64,000 nt of DNA from Streptomyces sulfonofaciens (GCF_014656295.1 NZ_BNCD01000016.1:1-64000); one strand, 5' to 3'; positions 1 to 9,435 are shown, numbered from the stretch's first letter. Numbers and translations: made by a program. Notes: a model not told the origin generated them from the sequence alone.

Positions 1-168
1 GGCGTCGGCCTCGGCCTCGCCGTGGCCCGCGGCTTCACCGAGGCCATGGACGGCGCACTCGCCGCCGAGGACACCCCCGGCGGCGGCCTCACCATGGTCC
101 TCACCCTCCGCGCCGCCCCCCGCCGAGCCCCGGCACGACCCGACCTGCCGGCCAGGGCCGTGCCGTGA
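1..168 (+). CDS. kdpD: Sensor histidine kinase KdpD, C-terminal end (partial)
   Basis: Only the last 55 codons are inside the window. They carry the G2 box of a HATPase domain (GVGLGLAVARGF) followed by EDTPGGGLTMVLTL, an ending typical of actinobacterial KdpD, and a TGA stop at 166-168. KdpD is the membrane sensor that phosphorylates KdpE when potassium is scarce. The response regulator gene 85 bases downstream on the same strand supports the KdpD reading over a generic kinase. The sensing domains lie outside the window. Confidence 0.75.
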   Translation, partial: GVGLGLAVARGFTEAMDGALAAEDTPGGGLTMVLTLRAAPRRAPARPDLPARAVP

Positions 169-253
169 GCCCGCACCGGCCGGATCCGTGGCCCCGGCCC
201 GCGGACTCGGGTACAACAGCACCCTCACGACAGCGGAACGAAGGAACTGGTAG

Positions 254-940
<687 letters not shown>

Positions 941-1159
941 GCACGGGCGCGTGGGCGCGTGGCGCGTGGACGTACGGACGCCCCGACGGACCGTGCCCCG
1001 GTGGGCGGTTAGCGGTGCGCGGCGGACGGAGGTCCGTTCCCGGCCTCCCGCCGGGCCTTCCGTACCGGGCGGACCGTCCCCGGCGGCCGCCGCCCCGGGA
1101 GCCTTGCGGGCCGTGCGTCCCCGTCCCCCGTGGCACACCGCCCCGGGTACGCTTCCGGT

Positions 1160-1567
1160 ATGAGTGCTGATCCCCCTTCCGGGAAGCGGGCGGGCCGGCT
1201 GCGACGGATGCTCGACCGGCTGGCCGACATCTCCGCCTCCCAGGAGGACCTGGAATCGGAGGAGCTGCGCGAGGACGCCGAGACCACGGGGTGCACCCGT
1301 ATCGGTGACAGCCGGGACCGCCAGATCGTCACCGTAACTGGTACCTTGCGCACGGTCACCCTGCGGCCGCGGGCCGGTGTGCCGGCCCTGGAGGCGGAGC
1401 TCTTCGACGGCTCCGCCGCCCTGGACGTCGTGTGGCTCGGCAGGCGCTCCATCGTGGGAATCGAACCGGGGCGCAAGCTGATCGCTTCGGGCCGCGTCTC
1501 CATGAGCCGGGGGCGGCGGGTGCTGTTCAATCCGAAGTACGAACTCAGACCGCTCGGACGGGAGTAG
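1160..1567 (+). CDS. OB-fold nucleic-acid-binding protein
   Basis: Small protein of 135 residues. The middle (about 45-125) reads as an OB-fold of the type seen in a conserved actinobacterial family: GTLRTVTLRP, then a stretch on altering a bound partner (LFDGSAALDVVWLGRR) and ending in GRRVLFNPKYEL. Exact function is unknown. A -10-like TACGCT at 1148-1153 sits 6 bases before the ATG, so the mRNA may be leaderless; an upstream GTG at 1130 is therefore less likely. The next gene begins 3 bases after its stop, so the two are co-transcribed. In mycobacteria the homologue also neighbours the DUF3159 and ceoBC genes. Confidence 0.8.
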   Translation: MSADPPSGKRAGRLRRMLDRLADISASQEDLESEELREDAETTGCTRIGDSRDRQIVTVTGTLRTVTLRPRAGVPALEAELFDGSAALDVVWLGRRSIVGIEPGRKLIASGRVSMSRGRRVLFNPKYELRPLGRE

Positions 1568-1570
1568 CCG

Positions 1571-2548
1571 GTGACGTCCCTCGACAAGCCGACCGACCAC
1601 GGATCCCCGGGGGACGACCGCGGGGACCCGCGGCCCACCACCGGGTCAGCCGACTCCGCGGGGGCCACCGGATCCGCCGAGGCCAGGGCCGTCACCGAGG
1701 CCGCGCTCTTCGAGGCGTTCGGCGGAGTCCGGGGCATGGTGGAGACCGTCATGCCCGGTCTGCTCTTCGTGGCGATCTACACGGTCGACAAGAACCTGAA
1801 GGTCTCGGCCATCGCGGCGCTCGCCGTGTCCGTCCTGCTGGTCGTCGTCCGGCTGGTGCGGCGCACCACCGTCAAGCACGCCTTCAGCGGCGTCTTCGGG
1901 GTGGCCTTCGGCGTGGTCTTCGCGATGATGACCGGCAACGCCAAGGACTTCTACCTCCCGGGCATGGTCTACACGCTCGGGCTCGCCGTCGCCTACATCG
2001 TCACCGCGCTGGCCGGGGTGCCGCTGATCGGGCTGATCCTCGGCCCGGTCTTCAAGGAGAACCTGTCCTGGCGGACCCGCAACCCGGGCCGCAAGCGGGC
2101 CTATGCCAAGGCGAGCTGGGCGTGGGGCCTGATCCTGCTCGCCAAGTGCGCCATCCTCTTCCCGCTCTACTGGTGGGCCGACACGACCCAGCTCGGCTGG
2201 GTGCTGGTGGCCCTGAAGATCCCGCCGTTCCTGCTGGCGGTCTGGCTGACCTGGGTGTTCCTGGTCAGGGCCCCGGCGCCGATCGACGTCTTCGCGGAGA
2301 TGGAGGCGGAGGAGCAGGCGGAGAAGGAGCGCGAGCGGGCCCGGGCCGGCGAGCGCCGGGGGGAGCGTTTCGGCGACGTCGTGGAGCCGCAGGCCGACGA
2401 GGCGGCGGCCGCCCTGTCGCGCCCCGGCAGCGAGCAGCCCCAGGACGGCGCCGAGGCCCCGCACGGCGCCACCGCCATGGGCCACGCGCCCACCGCGGAC
2501 ACCGCGGGCAACACCGACGACCGGCCGGGCCGCCACCGCAGGCGCTGA
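1571..2548 (+). CDS. DUF3159 family membrane protein
   Basis: 325-residue integral membrane protein. After a charged N-terminus, hydrophobic segments at roughly residues 55-240 (for example SAIAALAVSVLLVVVRLVRR and GLILLAKCAILFPLYWW) fit five or six helices, and a long acidic/Arg-rich cytoplasmic tail follows. The family is actinobacterial and of unknown function. GTG start at 1571 has GGGAG at 1559-1563 and lies 3 bases after the OB-fold gene stop, so translation is probably coupled. Position beside RCK potassium subunits suggests, but does not prove, a role near ion transport. Confidence 0.8.
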   Translation: MTSLDKPTDHGSPGDDRGDPRPTTGSADSAGATGSAEARAVTEAALFEAFGGVRGMVETVMPGLLFVAIYTVDKNLKVSAIAALAVSVLLVVVRLVRRTTVKHAFSGVFGVAFGVVFAMMTGNAKDFYLPGMVYTLGLAVAYIVTALAGVPLIGLILGPVFKENLSWRTRNPGRKRAYAKASWAWGLILLAKCAILFPLYWWADTTQLGWVLVALKIPPFLLAVWLTWVFLVRAPAPIDVFAEMEAEEQAEKERERARAGERRGERFGDVVEPQADEAAAALSRPGSEQPQDGAEAPHGATAMGHAPTADTAGNTDDRPGRHRRR

Positions 2549-2626
2549 CGCCGCCGAGCAGGCCCCGGGCCCGGCGGAATCCCGCTCAGCCGCCGACAGG
2601 GGCACGCGGAGCCGCGGCACACTGAG

Positions 2627-2662
2627 CAGCCGCAGCCGCAGCCGCAGCCGCAGCCCCAGCCG
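2627..2662. repeat. Hexanucleotide repeat (CAGCCG)n
   Basis: Six consecutive hexamers (one reads CAGCCC) in the intergenic region after the DUF3159 gene. Probably replication slippage in GC-rich DNA. Confidence 0.85.
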
Positions 2663-2689
2663 CCACGACCGGTAGGCGGTGGCCAGTCG

Positions 2690-2747
2690 CGTGGTTTCCC
2701 CGCGCCTGAGGGGCTGTGCGTGGTTTCCCCGCCCCTGAGGGCTGTGC
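2690..2747. repeat. Two tandem 29-base repeats with hairpin core
   Basis: Units start CGTGGTTTCCCCG and end CTGTG. They resemble a recurring Streptomyces intergenic motif that I remember (TTCCCCGCGCC followed by GGGG). There is no spacer between copies, so this is not a CRISPR array. Confidence 0.65.
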
Positions 2748-2950
2748 CCCCAGCGGCAGCCGCGCGCCCCGTCGGAGCCGGTCCCGGCTCGGGCGCTGCG
2801 CCCCGCCCGGGGCACGGGAGCCGCGCGAGCGGGCCCGGCGGCCCCGGGAGGGGTCGGCCGATCGGCCCGGCGTACCCGTCGTGCGGCGGCCCTCCCGGGC
2901 CGCCGGACCCGGTCAGGGCCGCCCGACGGCGACGCGGGCGTGGCGGACGC

Positions 2951-3628
2951 TCAGTCCGCCGTTTCCTCCTTGCGCACCGAAAGCAACTCCTCGAGCTGTC
3001 CCTCCCGCGCCTGCGCGGCCACGAACAGCAGCTCGTCACCGGCCTCCAGCGCGTCGTCACGGGACGGGACGAGCACGCGATTGCCGCGGATGATGGTGAC
3101 CAGCGAGGTGTCCTCGGGCCACTGCACCTCCCCGACCTGCGTGCCCGCGAGCGCCGACTCGGGCGGCAGGGTCAGCTCCACCAGATTGGCGTCGCCGTGG
3201 CTGAAACGCAGCAACCGCACCAGGTCGCCGACGCTCACTGCCTCCTCCACCAGCGCCGACATCAGACGCGGCGTCGAGACGGCGACGTCCACGCCCCACG
3301 CCTCGTTGAAGAGCCACTCGTTCTTCGGGTTGTTGACACGTGCGACGACCCTCGGCACGCCGTACTCCGTCTTGGCGAGCAGCGAGACGACCAGGTTGAC
3401 CTTGTCGTCGCCGGTCGCGGCGATCACGACGTTGCAGCGCTGCAGTGCCGCCTCGTCCAGCGAGGTGATCTCACAGGCGTCGGCGAGCAGCCACTCCGCC
3501 TGGGGCACCCGTTCGACGGAGATCGCCGTCGGCGCCTTGTCGACCAGCAGCACCTCGTGCCCGTTCTCCAGCAGCTCACCGGCGATGGAACGGCCCACCG
3601 CACCCGCGCCCGCAATGGCGACCCTCAT
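2951..3628 (-). CDS. TrkA-family potassium uptake regulatory subunit (RCK), second of pair
   Basis: 225-residue cytoplasmic RCK protein. An N-terminal Rossmann fold (MRVAIAGAGAVGRSIAGEL) binds NAD(H) or a nucleotide. A TrkA-C domain ends the protein at about residues 135-215. Such subunits gate Trk/Ktr-type or other potassium transporters. The ATG overlaps the stop of the upstream RCK gene by one base (TGATG), so the two are coupled and probably made in equal amounts. Counterpart of mycobacterial CeoC. A longer in-frame reading up to 3883 runs inside the other RCK gene and is not real. Confidence 0.88.
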   Translation of the reverse strand: MRVAIAGAGAVGRSIAGELLENGHEVLLVDKAPTAISVERVPQAEWLLADACEITSLDEAALQRCNVVIAATGDDKVNLVVSLLAKTEYGVPRVVARVNNPKNEWLFNEAWGVDVAVSTPRLMSALVEEAVSVGDLVRLLRFSHGDANLVELTLPPESALAGTQVGEVQWPEDTSLVTIIRGNRVLVPSRDDALEAGDELLFVAAQAREGQLEELLSVRKEETAD

Positions 3629-4296
3629 CAGTGACCGCCTCCCTCGGGCCCCTCGGCGAACGCCGCCTCCACCTTGGAGACCTCGTCCGTGCGCATCATC
3701 ACGTGCACCAGATCGCCTTCCTGGAGGACCGTCTGCGACGTCGGCAGCATGGTCTCGCCGAGCCGGGTGAGGAAGGCGACCCGCACGCCGGTCTCCTCCT
3801 GGAGCTGACTGATCCGGTGCCCCACCCAGGACGGCGAGGTGTGCACCTCGGCCAGTTGCACGCCGCCGGTCGGGTCGCGCCACAGCGGCTCGGCGCCCGA
3901 GGGCAGCAGCCGGCGCAGCATCTGGTCGGCGGTCCAGCGCACCGTGGCGACCGTGGGGATGCCGAGCCGCTGGTAGACCTCCGCGCGCCGCGGATCGTAG
4001 ATCCGGGCCGCGACGTTCTCGACGCCGAACATCTCACGCGCCACGCGTGCCGCGATGATGTTGGAGTTGTCGCCGGAGGACACGGCGGCGAAGGCGCCCG
4101 CCTCCTCGATGCCCGCCTCGCGCAGGGTGTCCTGGTCGAAGCCGACCCCGGTCACCCGGCGGCCGCTGAAACCGGAGCCCAGACGGCGGAAGGAGGTGGG
4201 GTCCTGGTCGACCACGGCGACCGTGTGCCCCTGTTGCTCCAGGGTCTGGGCGAGAGCGGAACCCACTCTCCCGCAGCCCATGATCACGATGTGCAC
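3628..4296 (-). CDS. TrkA-family potassium uptake regulatory subunit (RCK), first of pair
   Basis: 222 residues. Rossmann nucleotide-binding motif MHIVIMGCGRVGSAL at the N-terminus, acidic ribose-binding Asp after the second strand (VAVVDQD), and TrkA-C domain at about 135-215 (VGHRISQLQEETGVRVAFLT). Counterpart of mycobacterial CeoB. It is the first gene of a two-gene operon read leftward. The pair may form a hetero-octameric ring that controls the APC/KimA-like importer encoded divergently at 5232, which is an inference from position. Confidence 0.88.
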   Translation of the reverse strand: MHIVIMGCGRVGSALAQTLEQQGHTVAVVDQDPTSFRRLGSGFSGRRVTGVGFDQDTLREAGIEEAGAFAAVSSGDNSNIIAARVAREMFGVENVAARIYDPRRAEVYQRLGIPTVATVRWTADQMLRRLLPSGAEPLWRDPTGGVQLAEVHTSPSWVGHRISQLQEETGVRVAFLTRLGETMLPTSQTVLQEGDLVHVMMRTDEVSKVEAAFAEGPEGGGH

Positions 4297-4489
4297 CAGC
4301 CTCTACCCCGCAGTCCTTCTCATCCGGCTGACCTGCGAAAACAACCTGCTCACCGTTCCTTCTGAAGTCTGCCAGGCCGTCACGAGGCATCCGCGTACGG
4401 CGTTGCCGGGAGACGAGCTTATGACGCCGGCACGTTGTTGCCGTCATCGGCGGGGCGGGGCGCGGGACCCGGCCGCGCCGCGCGGGCCG

Positions 4490-4993
4490 TCAGCGTCGCC
4501 GCGGCAGAGCGTGCAGGTGCACCTCGTCCAGCACTCCGTCGGCGACCCGCAGGGTCATATAGGTGCAGTACGGCTGCCGCCGCCGGTCGGTCGGCGACCC
4601 GGGGTTCAGCAGTCGGAGGCCGCCCGGCGCGACGGCGTCCCACGGGATGTGGCTGTGCCCGAAGACCAGCACGTCCAGGTCGGGGAAGCGCTCCGCACAG
4701 CGCCGCTCACGCCCCTGCGCGCCCCCGGTCTCGTGCACGACGCCGAAGCGCAGCCCGCCCAGCTCCGCGCGGGCCACTTCCGGCAGCCGCGCCCGCAGAT
4801 CGGGCCCGTCGTTGTTCCCGTGGACGCCGATGACCCTCCGTGAGTGAGCGGTCAGCCGGTCAAGCACCGAGACGTCCACCCAGTCACCCGCGTGCAGTAC
4901 GGCGTCGGCACGCGCGGCCTCGGTGAGGAGCGCGGCGGGCAGCTCCCGCGCGCGCTGCGGCACGTGCGTGTCGGCGGTCAGCAGCAGCCGCAT
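4490..4993 (-). CDS. YfcE/MJ0936-type metallophosphoesterase
   Basis: 167 residues. Calcineurin-like phosphoesterase with metal motifs in order: TADTHVP, HAGDWVD, GVHGNNDG, FGHSHIP. Short single-domain enzymes of this type cleave phosphodiesters; the physiological substrate is unknown. The ATG at 4993 is preceded by a perfect AGGAGGTG with a good spacer, so the upstream ATG at 5017 is less likely. It is divergent from the KimA-like gene. Confidence 0.85.
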   Translation of the reverse strand: MRLLLTADTHVPQRARELPAALLTEAARADAVLHAGDWVDVSVLDRLTAHSRRVIGVHGNNDGPDLRARLPEVARAELGGLRFGVVHETGGAQGRERRCAERFPDLDVLVFGHSHIPWDAVAPGGLRLLNPGSPTDRRRQPYCTYMTLRVADGVLDEVHLHALPRRR

Positions 4994-5218
4994 GTGCGGC
5001 CACCTCCTTTCCGTCATCCCACTGTCACCCGTGAGCGGCGCACCGGCATCCGGATCCGCACGGCCCGTGCACCAGCATCCCGGAGACCGTGCGGGTCCGG
5101 TATCCCGGACGATGCCGGCGCCGGCGTGCGCGCGTCCTTTTTCCCGGGGGGCGTGCGCCCACAGGTGGTGATCCCATGGAGAGGGGGGAGGGGGTGTCCG
5201 GGCGCCCGTTCGAACGCA

Positions 5219-5224
5219 TACGAT
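5219..5224 (+). promoter_or_regulatory. -10 box of a probable leaderless promoter for the KimA-like gene
   Basis: TACGAT lies 7 bases before the GTG start at 5232, leaving no room for a Shine-Dalgarno or a leader. This argues against riboswitch control of the kind that regulates Bacillus kimA. Confidence 0.5.
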
Positions 5225-5231
5225 CCTCTGC

Positions 5232-7292
5232 GTGTCCAAACTGACCGACGTGCCCAAACGGATCCTCATTGGGCGCGCACTGCGCAGCGACAGGCTGGGA
5301 GAGACCCTCCTCCCGAAGCGCATCGCCCTTCCCGTCTTCGCGTCCGACCCGCTGTCCTCAGTGGCGTACGCCCCCGGCGAGGTGCTGCTCGTCCTGTCCA
5401 TCGCGGGTGTGTCGGCGTACCACTTCAGTCCCTGGATCGCCGTGGCGGTCGTGGTGCTGATGTTCACGGTGGTGGCCTCGTACCGCCAGAACGTGCGCGC
5501 CTACCCCAGCGGGGGCGGCGACTACGAGGTGGCCACCACCAACCTCGGCGCCAAGGCGGGCCTGACCGTCGCCAGCGCGCTGCTGGTCGACTATGTACTC
5601 ACCGTAGCCGTCTCGATCGCCTCCGGCATCGAGAACCTGGGCTCCGCCGTCCCCTTCATCGTCGAGCACAAGGTGCTCTGCGCGGTGGTGGTGATCGTGC
5701 TGCTGACGCTGATGAACCTGCGCGGCGTCAGGGAGTCCGGCAAGCTCTTCGCGATCCCCACCTACGTGTTCGTCACCGGTGTCTTCGTGATGATCCTCTG
5801 GGGCGCCTTCCGGGGCCTGGTGCGCGGGGACACGATGCGGGCGCCCACGGCCGGCTTCCACATCGAGGCCGAGCACCACGGCCTGGCCGGTCTCGCCCTG
5901 GTCTTCCTGCTGCTGCGCGCCTTCTCCTCCGGGTGCGCGGCGCTGACCGGTGTCGAGGCGATCAGCAACGGCGTGCCCGCCTTCCGCAAGCCCAAGAGCA
6001 AGAACGCCGCCACCACGCTGGCCATGATGGGCCTGCTCGCCGTCACCATGTTCTGCGGCATCATCGCGCTGGCCATGACCACCGGCGTGCACATGGCCGA
6101 CGACCCGGCGCACGACCTCCTCGACCACGGCGTGCCGCTCGGGGCCGGCTACGAACAGCACCCCGTCATCTCGCAGGTCGCGGCGGCCGTCTTCGGCGAC
6201 GGCAGCTTCCTCTTCGTGGTGCTCGCCGCGGCCACCGCGCTGGTGCTCTTCCTCGCCGCCAACACCGCGTACAACGGCTTCCCGCTGCTCGGCTCGATCC
6301 TTGCGCAGGACCGCTTCCTGCCGCGCCAGTTGCACACCCGCGGCGACCGGCTCGCGTTCTCCAACGGCATCCTGGTGCTCGCCGGCGCTGCCACCCTTCT
6401 GACCGTGATCTACGGCGCGGACTCGACCCGGCTGATCCAGCTCTACATCGTCGGCGTCTTCGTCTCCTTCACCCTCAGCCAGACGGGCATGGTGCGGCAC
6501 TGGAACCGCCACCTGCGCACCGAGAAGGACCTGGCGGCCCGCCGCCGGATGGTCCGGGCGCGCGCCATCAACACCTTCGGCGCCTTCCTCACCGGTCTCG
6601 TCCTGGTCGTCGTCCTGATCACGAAGTTCACCCACGGCGCCTGGGTCGCGGTGCTCGGCATGGTGATCTTCTACGCGACGATGACGGCCATCCGGCGCCA
6701 CTACGACCACGTGGCCGAGGAGATCGCCGCTCCCGAGGGGCCCTCCGAGGACACCATGCGCCCCTCCCGGGTGCGCTCCATCGTGCTGGTCTCCAAGATC
6801 CACCGCCCCACGCTGCGCGCGCTCGCCTACGCCAAGCTGATGCGCACCGACAGCCTGGAGGCGCTGAGCGTCAACGTCGATCCCGAGGAGACCCGGGCGC
6901 TCAAGGCCGAGTGGGACAGGCGCGGCATCGACGTCCCGCTGAAGGTGCTGGACTCGCCGTACCGCGAGATCACCCGGCCGATCATCGACTACGTCAAGGG
7001 ACTGCGGCAGGACTCGCCGCGGGACGCGGTCAGCGTGATCATCCCCGAGTACGTGGTGGGCCACTGGTACGAGCACCTGCTGCACAACCAGAGCGCGCTG
7101 CGGCTCAAGGGGCGGCTGCTGTTCACGCCGGGGATCATGGTGACGTCCGTCCCGTACCAGTTGGCGTCCTCCGAGGCCGCCCGGCGGCGGGCCCGCAGGC
7201 GCCAGGAGTGGAGCGCGCCCGGTGCCGTTCGGCGCGGGCCCGTGGAGAAGCGGCCCAGGGAGTCGACGAGGGAGACGACGGGCCGGCACTGA
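5232..7292 (+). CDS. APC/KUP-superfamily permease, KimA-like potassium importer
   Basis: 686 residues with about twelve membrane helices over residues 40-470 and a soluble C-terminal domain (about 520-660). The N-terminus (RILIGRALRSDRLGE, then FASDPLSSVAYAPGE) and the segment YPSGGGDYEVATTNLG match Bacillus subtilis KimA closely, including the conserved SSDALSSVAY-like and PxGGG motifs. KimA imports potassium with protons. Mycobacterial Rv2690c is the syntenic homologue. RCK subunits are encoded nearby on the opposite strand. Amino-acid transport is the alternative, as most databases would label it an amino acid permease. Confidence 0.75.
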   Translation: MSKLTDVPKRILIGRALRSDRLGETLLPKRIALPVFASDPLSSVAYAPGEVLLVLSIAGVSAYHFSPWIAVAVVVLMFTVVASYRQNVRAYPSGGGDYEVATTNLGAKAGLTVASALLVDYVLTVAVSIASGIENLGSAVPFIVEHKVLCAVVVIVLLTLMNLRGVRESGKLFAIPTYVFVTGVFVMILWGAFRGLVRGDTMRAPTAGFHIEAEHHGLAGLALVFLLLRAFSSGCAALTGVEAISNGVPAFRKPKSKNAATTLAMMGLLAVTMFCGIIALAMTTGVHMADDPAHDLLDHGVPLGAGYEQHPVISQVAAAVFGDGSFLFVVLAAATALVLFLAANTAYNGFPLLGSILAQDRFLPRQLHTRGDRLAFSNGILVLAGAATLLTVIYGADSTRLIQLYIVGVFVSFTLSQTGMVRHWNRHLRTEKDLAARRRMVRARAINTFGAFLTGLVLVVVLITKFTHGAWVAVLGMVIFYATMTAIRRHYDHVAEEIAAPEGPSEDTMRPSRVRSIVLVSKIHRPTLRALAYAKLMRTDSLEALSVNVDPEETRALKAEWDRRGIDVPLKVLDSPYREITRPIIDYVKGLRQDSPRDAVSVIIPEYVVGHWYEHLLHNQSALRLKGRLLFTPGIMVTSVPYQLASSEAARRRARRRQEWSAPGAVRRGPVEKRPRESTRETTGRH

Positions 7293-7555
7293 GGGACTTC
7301 CCGGCTTCCCCTCCGTTCTGTCCCTGGGCGGCTCCCCGTCTGTCCTCAGCTCCCGGGGCGCCCCTGTCCGTGCCCGGGCGCGTACCTGTGTCGCCTCGGG
7401 CACGCCCCTGCCCGGCCCAGGGCGCACACCTGTCCGACCTCGGGCATCCCTGTCCGGCCCCCGGTATGCCCCTGCGGTCGGGGCGGGGCCCGCCGGGGCC
7501 GTAGACTGGACGGCCGTTGCCCCTTCCCCCCTCAAGTGCTTGGAGCCGTCCCGCC

Positions 7556-8890
7556 ATGCAGGCAGAACCGAAGACGTCGCTGGTGGGGGAGGAGTACGAG
7601 GTCGAGATCGGTCCCGTGGCCCACGGCGGGCACTGTGTGGCACGGACGGCCGAGGGCCAGGTGCTCTTCGTCCGGCATGCGCTGCCCGGCGAGCGGGTCG
7701 TGGCCCGGGTCACCGAGGGCGGCGCGGACTCGCGCTTCCTGCGGGCCGACGCCGTACAGGTCCTCGACCCGTCCAAGGACCGCATCGAGGCCCCCTGCCC
7801 GTACGCGGGCCCCGGCCGCTGCGGCGGCTGCGACTGGCAGCACGCCAAGCCCGGAGCGCAGCGCCGGCTGAAGGCCGACGTGGTCGCCGAGCAGTTGCAG
7901 CGGCTCGCCGGCCTCACCCCCGAGCAGGTCGGCTGGGACGGCACCGTCGTACCGGCACCCGGCGACAAGGTCCCCTCCGGCCAGGTGCCGGCCTGGCGCA
8001 CCCGGGTGCAGTACGCCGTCGACGAGACGGGCCGCCCCGGCCTGCGCAGGCACCGCTCGCACGAGGTCGAGCCGATCGCGCACTGCCTGATCGCCGCCGA
8101 GGGCGTCAGCGAGCTGGGCATCGAGCGGCGCACCTGGCCGGGCATGGCCACGGTCGAGGCGATCGCCGCCACCGGCTCGGGCGACCGCCAGGTGGTGCTC
8201 GCTCCGCGGCCCGGCGCTCGGCTTCCGCTGGTCGAGCTGGATCGGCCGGTCTCGGTCCTGCGGGTCGACGAGCACGACGGCGCCGTGCACCGCGTCCACG
8301 GCCGCCCGTTCGTGCGGGAGCGTGCCGACGACCGCACCTGGCGGGTCGGCGCCGGCGGCTTCTGGCAGGTCCATCCGAGGGCGGCCGACCTGCTGGTGGA
8401 GGCGGCCATGCAGGGGTTGCTGCCGCGCAAGGGCGAGACCGCCCTCGATCTGTACTGCGGCGTGGGCCTCTTCGCGGGCGCGCTCGCCGACCGGGTGGGC
8501 GAGAAGGGCGCGGTGCTCGGCATCGAGTCGTCGAAGCGGGCGGTCGAGGACGCGCGCCACAATCTGCGGGAGTTCGACCGGGTCCGCATCGAGCACGGCA
8601 AGGTCGAGCAGGTGCTGCCGCGCACCGGGATCACCGAGGCGGACCTCGTCCTCCTCGACCCGCCCCGCACGGGCGCCGGCAGGGGCATCGTCACCCACCT
8701 CACCACCCTGGGCGCTCGACGCATCGCCTACGTCGCCTGCGACCCGGCGGCCCTGGCCCGCGACCTGTCGTACTTCCAGACGGCGGACCGACCGTACCGG
8801 GTGCGGACGCTGCGGGCGTTCGATCTGTTTCCGATGACGCACCATGTGGAGTGCGTGGCGATTCTGGAGCCCGTCGGAAAGGGTCGCTGA
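7556..8890 (+). CDS. TrmA/RlmD-family class I RNA (uracil-5-)-methyltransferase
   Basis: 444 residues. An N-terminal TRAM domain (residues 10-70) is followed by Cys81, Cys89 and Cys92 (CPYAGPGRCGGC), which fit the [4Fe-4S] site of RlmD-type enzymes. The SAM-binding motif is LDLYCGVGLFAG. LVLLDPPRTGAG and the catalytic Cys in YVACDPAALARDL complete the signature. It should methylate C5 of a uridine in tRNA or 23S rRNA. ATG at 7556 follows TTGGAG; a TTG at 7517 is less likely. The last part of the gene (8836-8867) is duplicated at 10252-10283. Confidence 0.87.
   Translation: MQAEPKTSLVGEEYEVEIGPVAHGGHCVARTAEGQVLFVRHALPGERVVARVTEGGADSRFLRADAVQVLDPSKDRIEAPCPYAGPGRCGGCDWQHAKPGAQRRLKADVVAEQLQRLAGLTPEQVGWDGTVVPAPGDKVPSGQVPAWRTRVQYAVDETGRPGLRRHRSHEVEPIAHCLIAAEGVSELGIERRTWPGMATVEAIAATGSGDRQVVLAPRPGARLPLVELDRPVSVLRVDEHDGAVHRVHGRPFVRERADDRTWRVGAGGFWQVHPRAADLLVEAAMQGLLPRKGETALDLYCGVGLFAGALADRVGEKGAVLGIESSKRAVEDARHNLREFDRVRIEHGKVEQVLPRTGITEADLVLLDPPRTGAGRGIVTHLTTLGARRIAYVACDPAALARDLSYFQTADRPYRVRTLRAFDLFPMTHHVECVAILEPVGKGR
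8836..8867. repeat. Left copy of 32-base direct repeat (3' end of methyltransferase gene)
   Basis: Matches 10252-10283 at 31 of 32 positions. The intact gene end is here. Weaker similarity continues outside the core. The two copies bracket the toxin-antitoxin island. Confidence 0.8.
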
Positions 8891-9127
8891 CCTGCGGTTT
8901 CAGTGGGTGCGCATGATGTGCTTCATGTGCGTTGCGGGCGATTTCTTGACGCTGACGCTCTCAGAGGTATCTTGACGCTCGTCCTGATGGGGTGTCAGGT
9001 GGTTGGGGTGCTGGTCGGGATCCCTGGTGGTGCGCCCGATCGAGCAAGATCGCTCGGAATGTGCAGGACCATGCAATCCTGCCGTGCCCGGCACAGGGGC
9101 CCTTCACAGGGGAAGTGCACATGGCGT

Positions 9128-9360
9128 TTATGGTGCTTGCACCGCTGGAAGACGGTTCAGCTCGAAGCGGCCGCGGGTATGTCGGCGGCCGGACTCCTGG
9201 GGCTCGGCGTTGGTCCAGCGGCGGGAGGCCGCGAACACGTCGATCAGATCGCGGGGTGCTCCGCGGTGGGCGAGGGCACGGACCTTGGTCCCGATCCATT
9301 CTCCTCCGCCAGCACGGGCCCCTACGGGCTCTGGGCAACCGGGCGCCAGAGATCCAGAAG
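9128..9360 (-). pseudogene. AbiEii/AbiGii-type nucleotidyltransferase toxin remnant
   Basis: The reverse strand encodes WIGTKVRALAHRGAPRDLID followed by VFAASRRWT and ends at TAA (9130-9128). This is the C-terminal portion of an AbiEii-like nucleotidyltransferase, in which a TKVRAL-DRGAVRDLIDV block is conserved. Just upstream the same protein continues in another frame (GPVLAEEN) after an in-frame stop, so there is at least one frameshift plus a nonsense change. The N-terminal catalytic half is missing. It lies antisense and upstream of the RHH-Doc pair. Confidence 0.7.
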
Positions 9361-9418
9361 ATCTCCCTCTGGATCGACCGGGACCGGCCCGCTGGCGATT
9401 GTCATCACCTCGCTGACA

Positions 9419-9435
9419 GATACCAGTGCGGTATC
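9419..9435. promoter_or_regulatory. Palindromic operator of the RHH-Doc toxin-antitoxin operon
   Basis: Perfect dyad GATACC-AGTGC-GGTATC. Its right arm overlaps the -10-like TATCAT at 9432-9437, which lies 6 bases before the antitoxin ATG. RHH antitoxins usually repress their own promoter at such a site, so autoregulation is likely. Confidence 0.6.

Larger units (their letters stand above)
2549..2950. other. Convergent gap with simple repeats and a tandem 29-base duplication
   Basis: No gene recognised in these 402 bases between convergent genes. It holds six CAGCCG-type hexamers at 2627-2662. Two adjacent copies of a 29-base unit follow at 2690-2718 and 2719-2747, differing by one mismatch and a one-base shift. 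Each unit contains a small hairpin (CCCC...GGGG). Confidence 0.6.

Noticed and set aside
2690..2747. A two-repeat CRISPR array
   Set aside because: The repeats abut with no spacer and no cas genes are visible.
5160..5231. A ydaO-type c-di-AMP riboswitch before the KimA-like gene
   Set aside because: No conserved riboswitch elements seen and the -10 box lies 7 bases from the start, so there is no leader.
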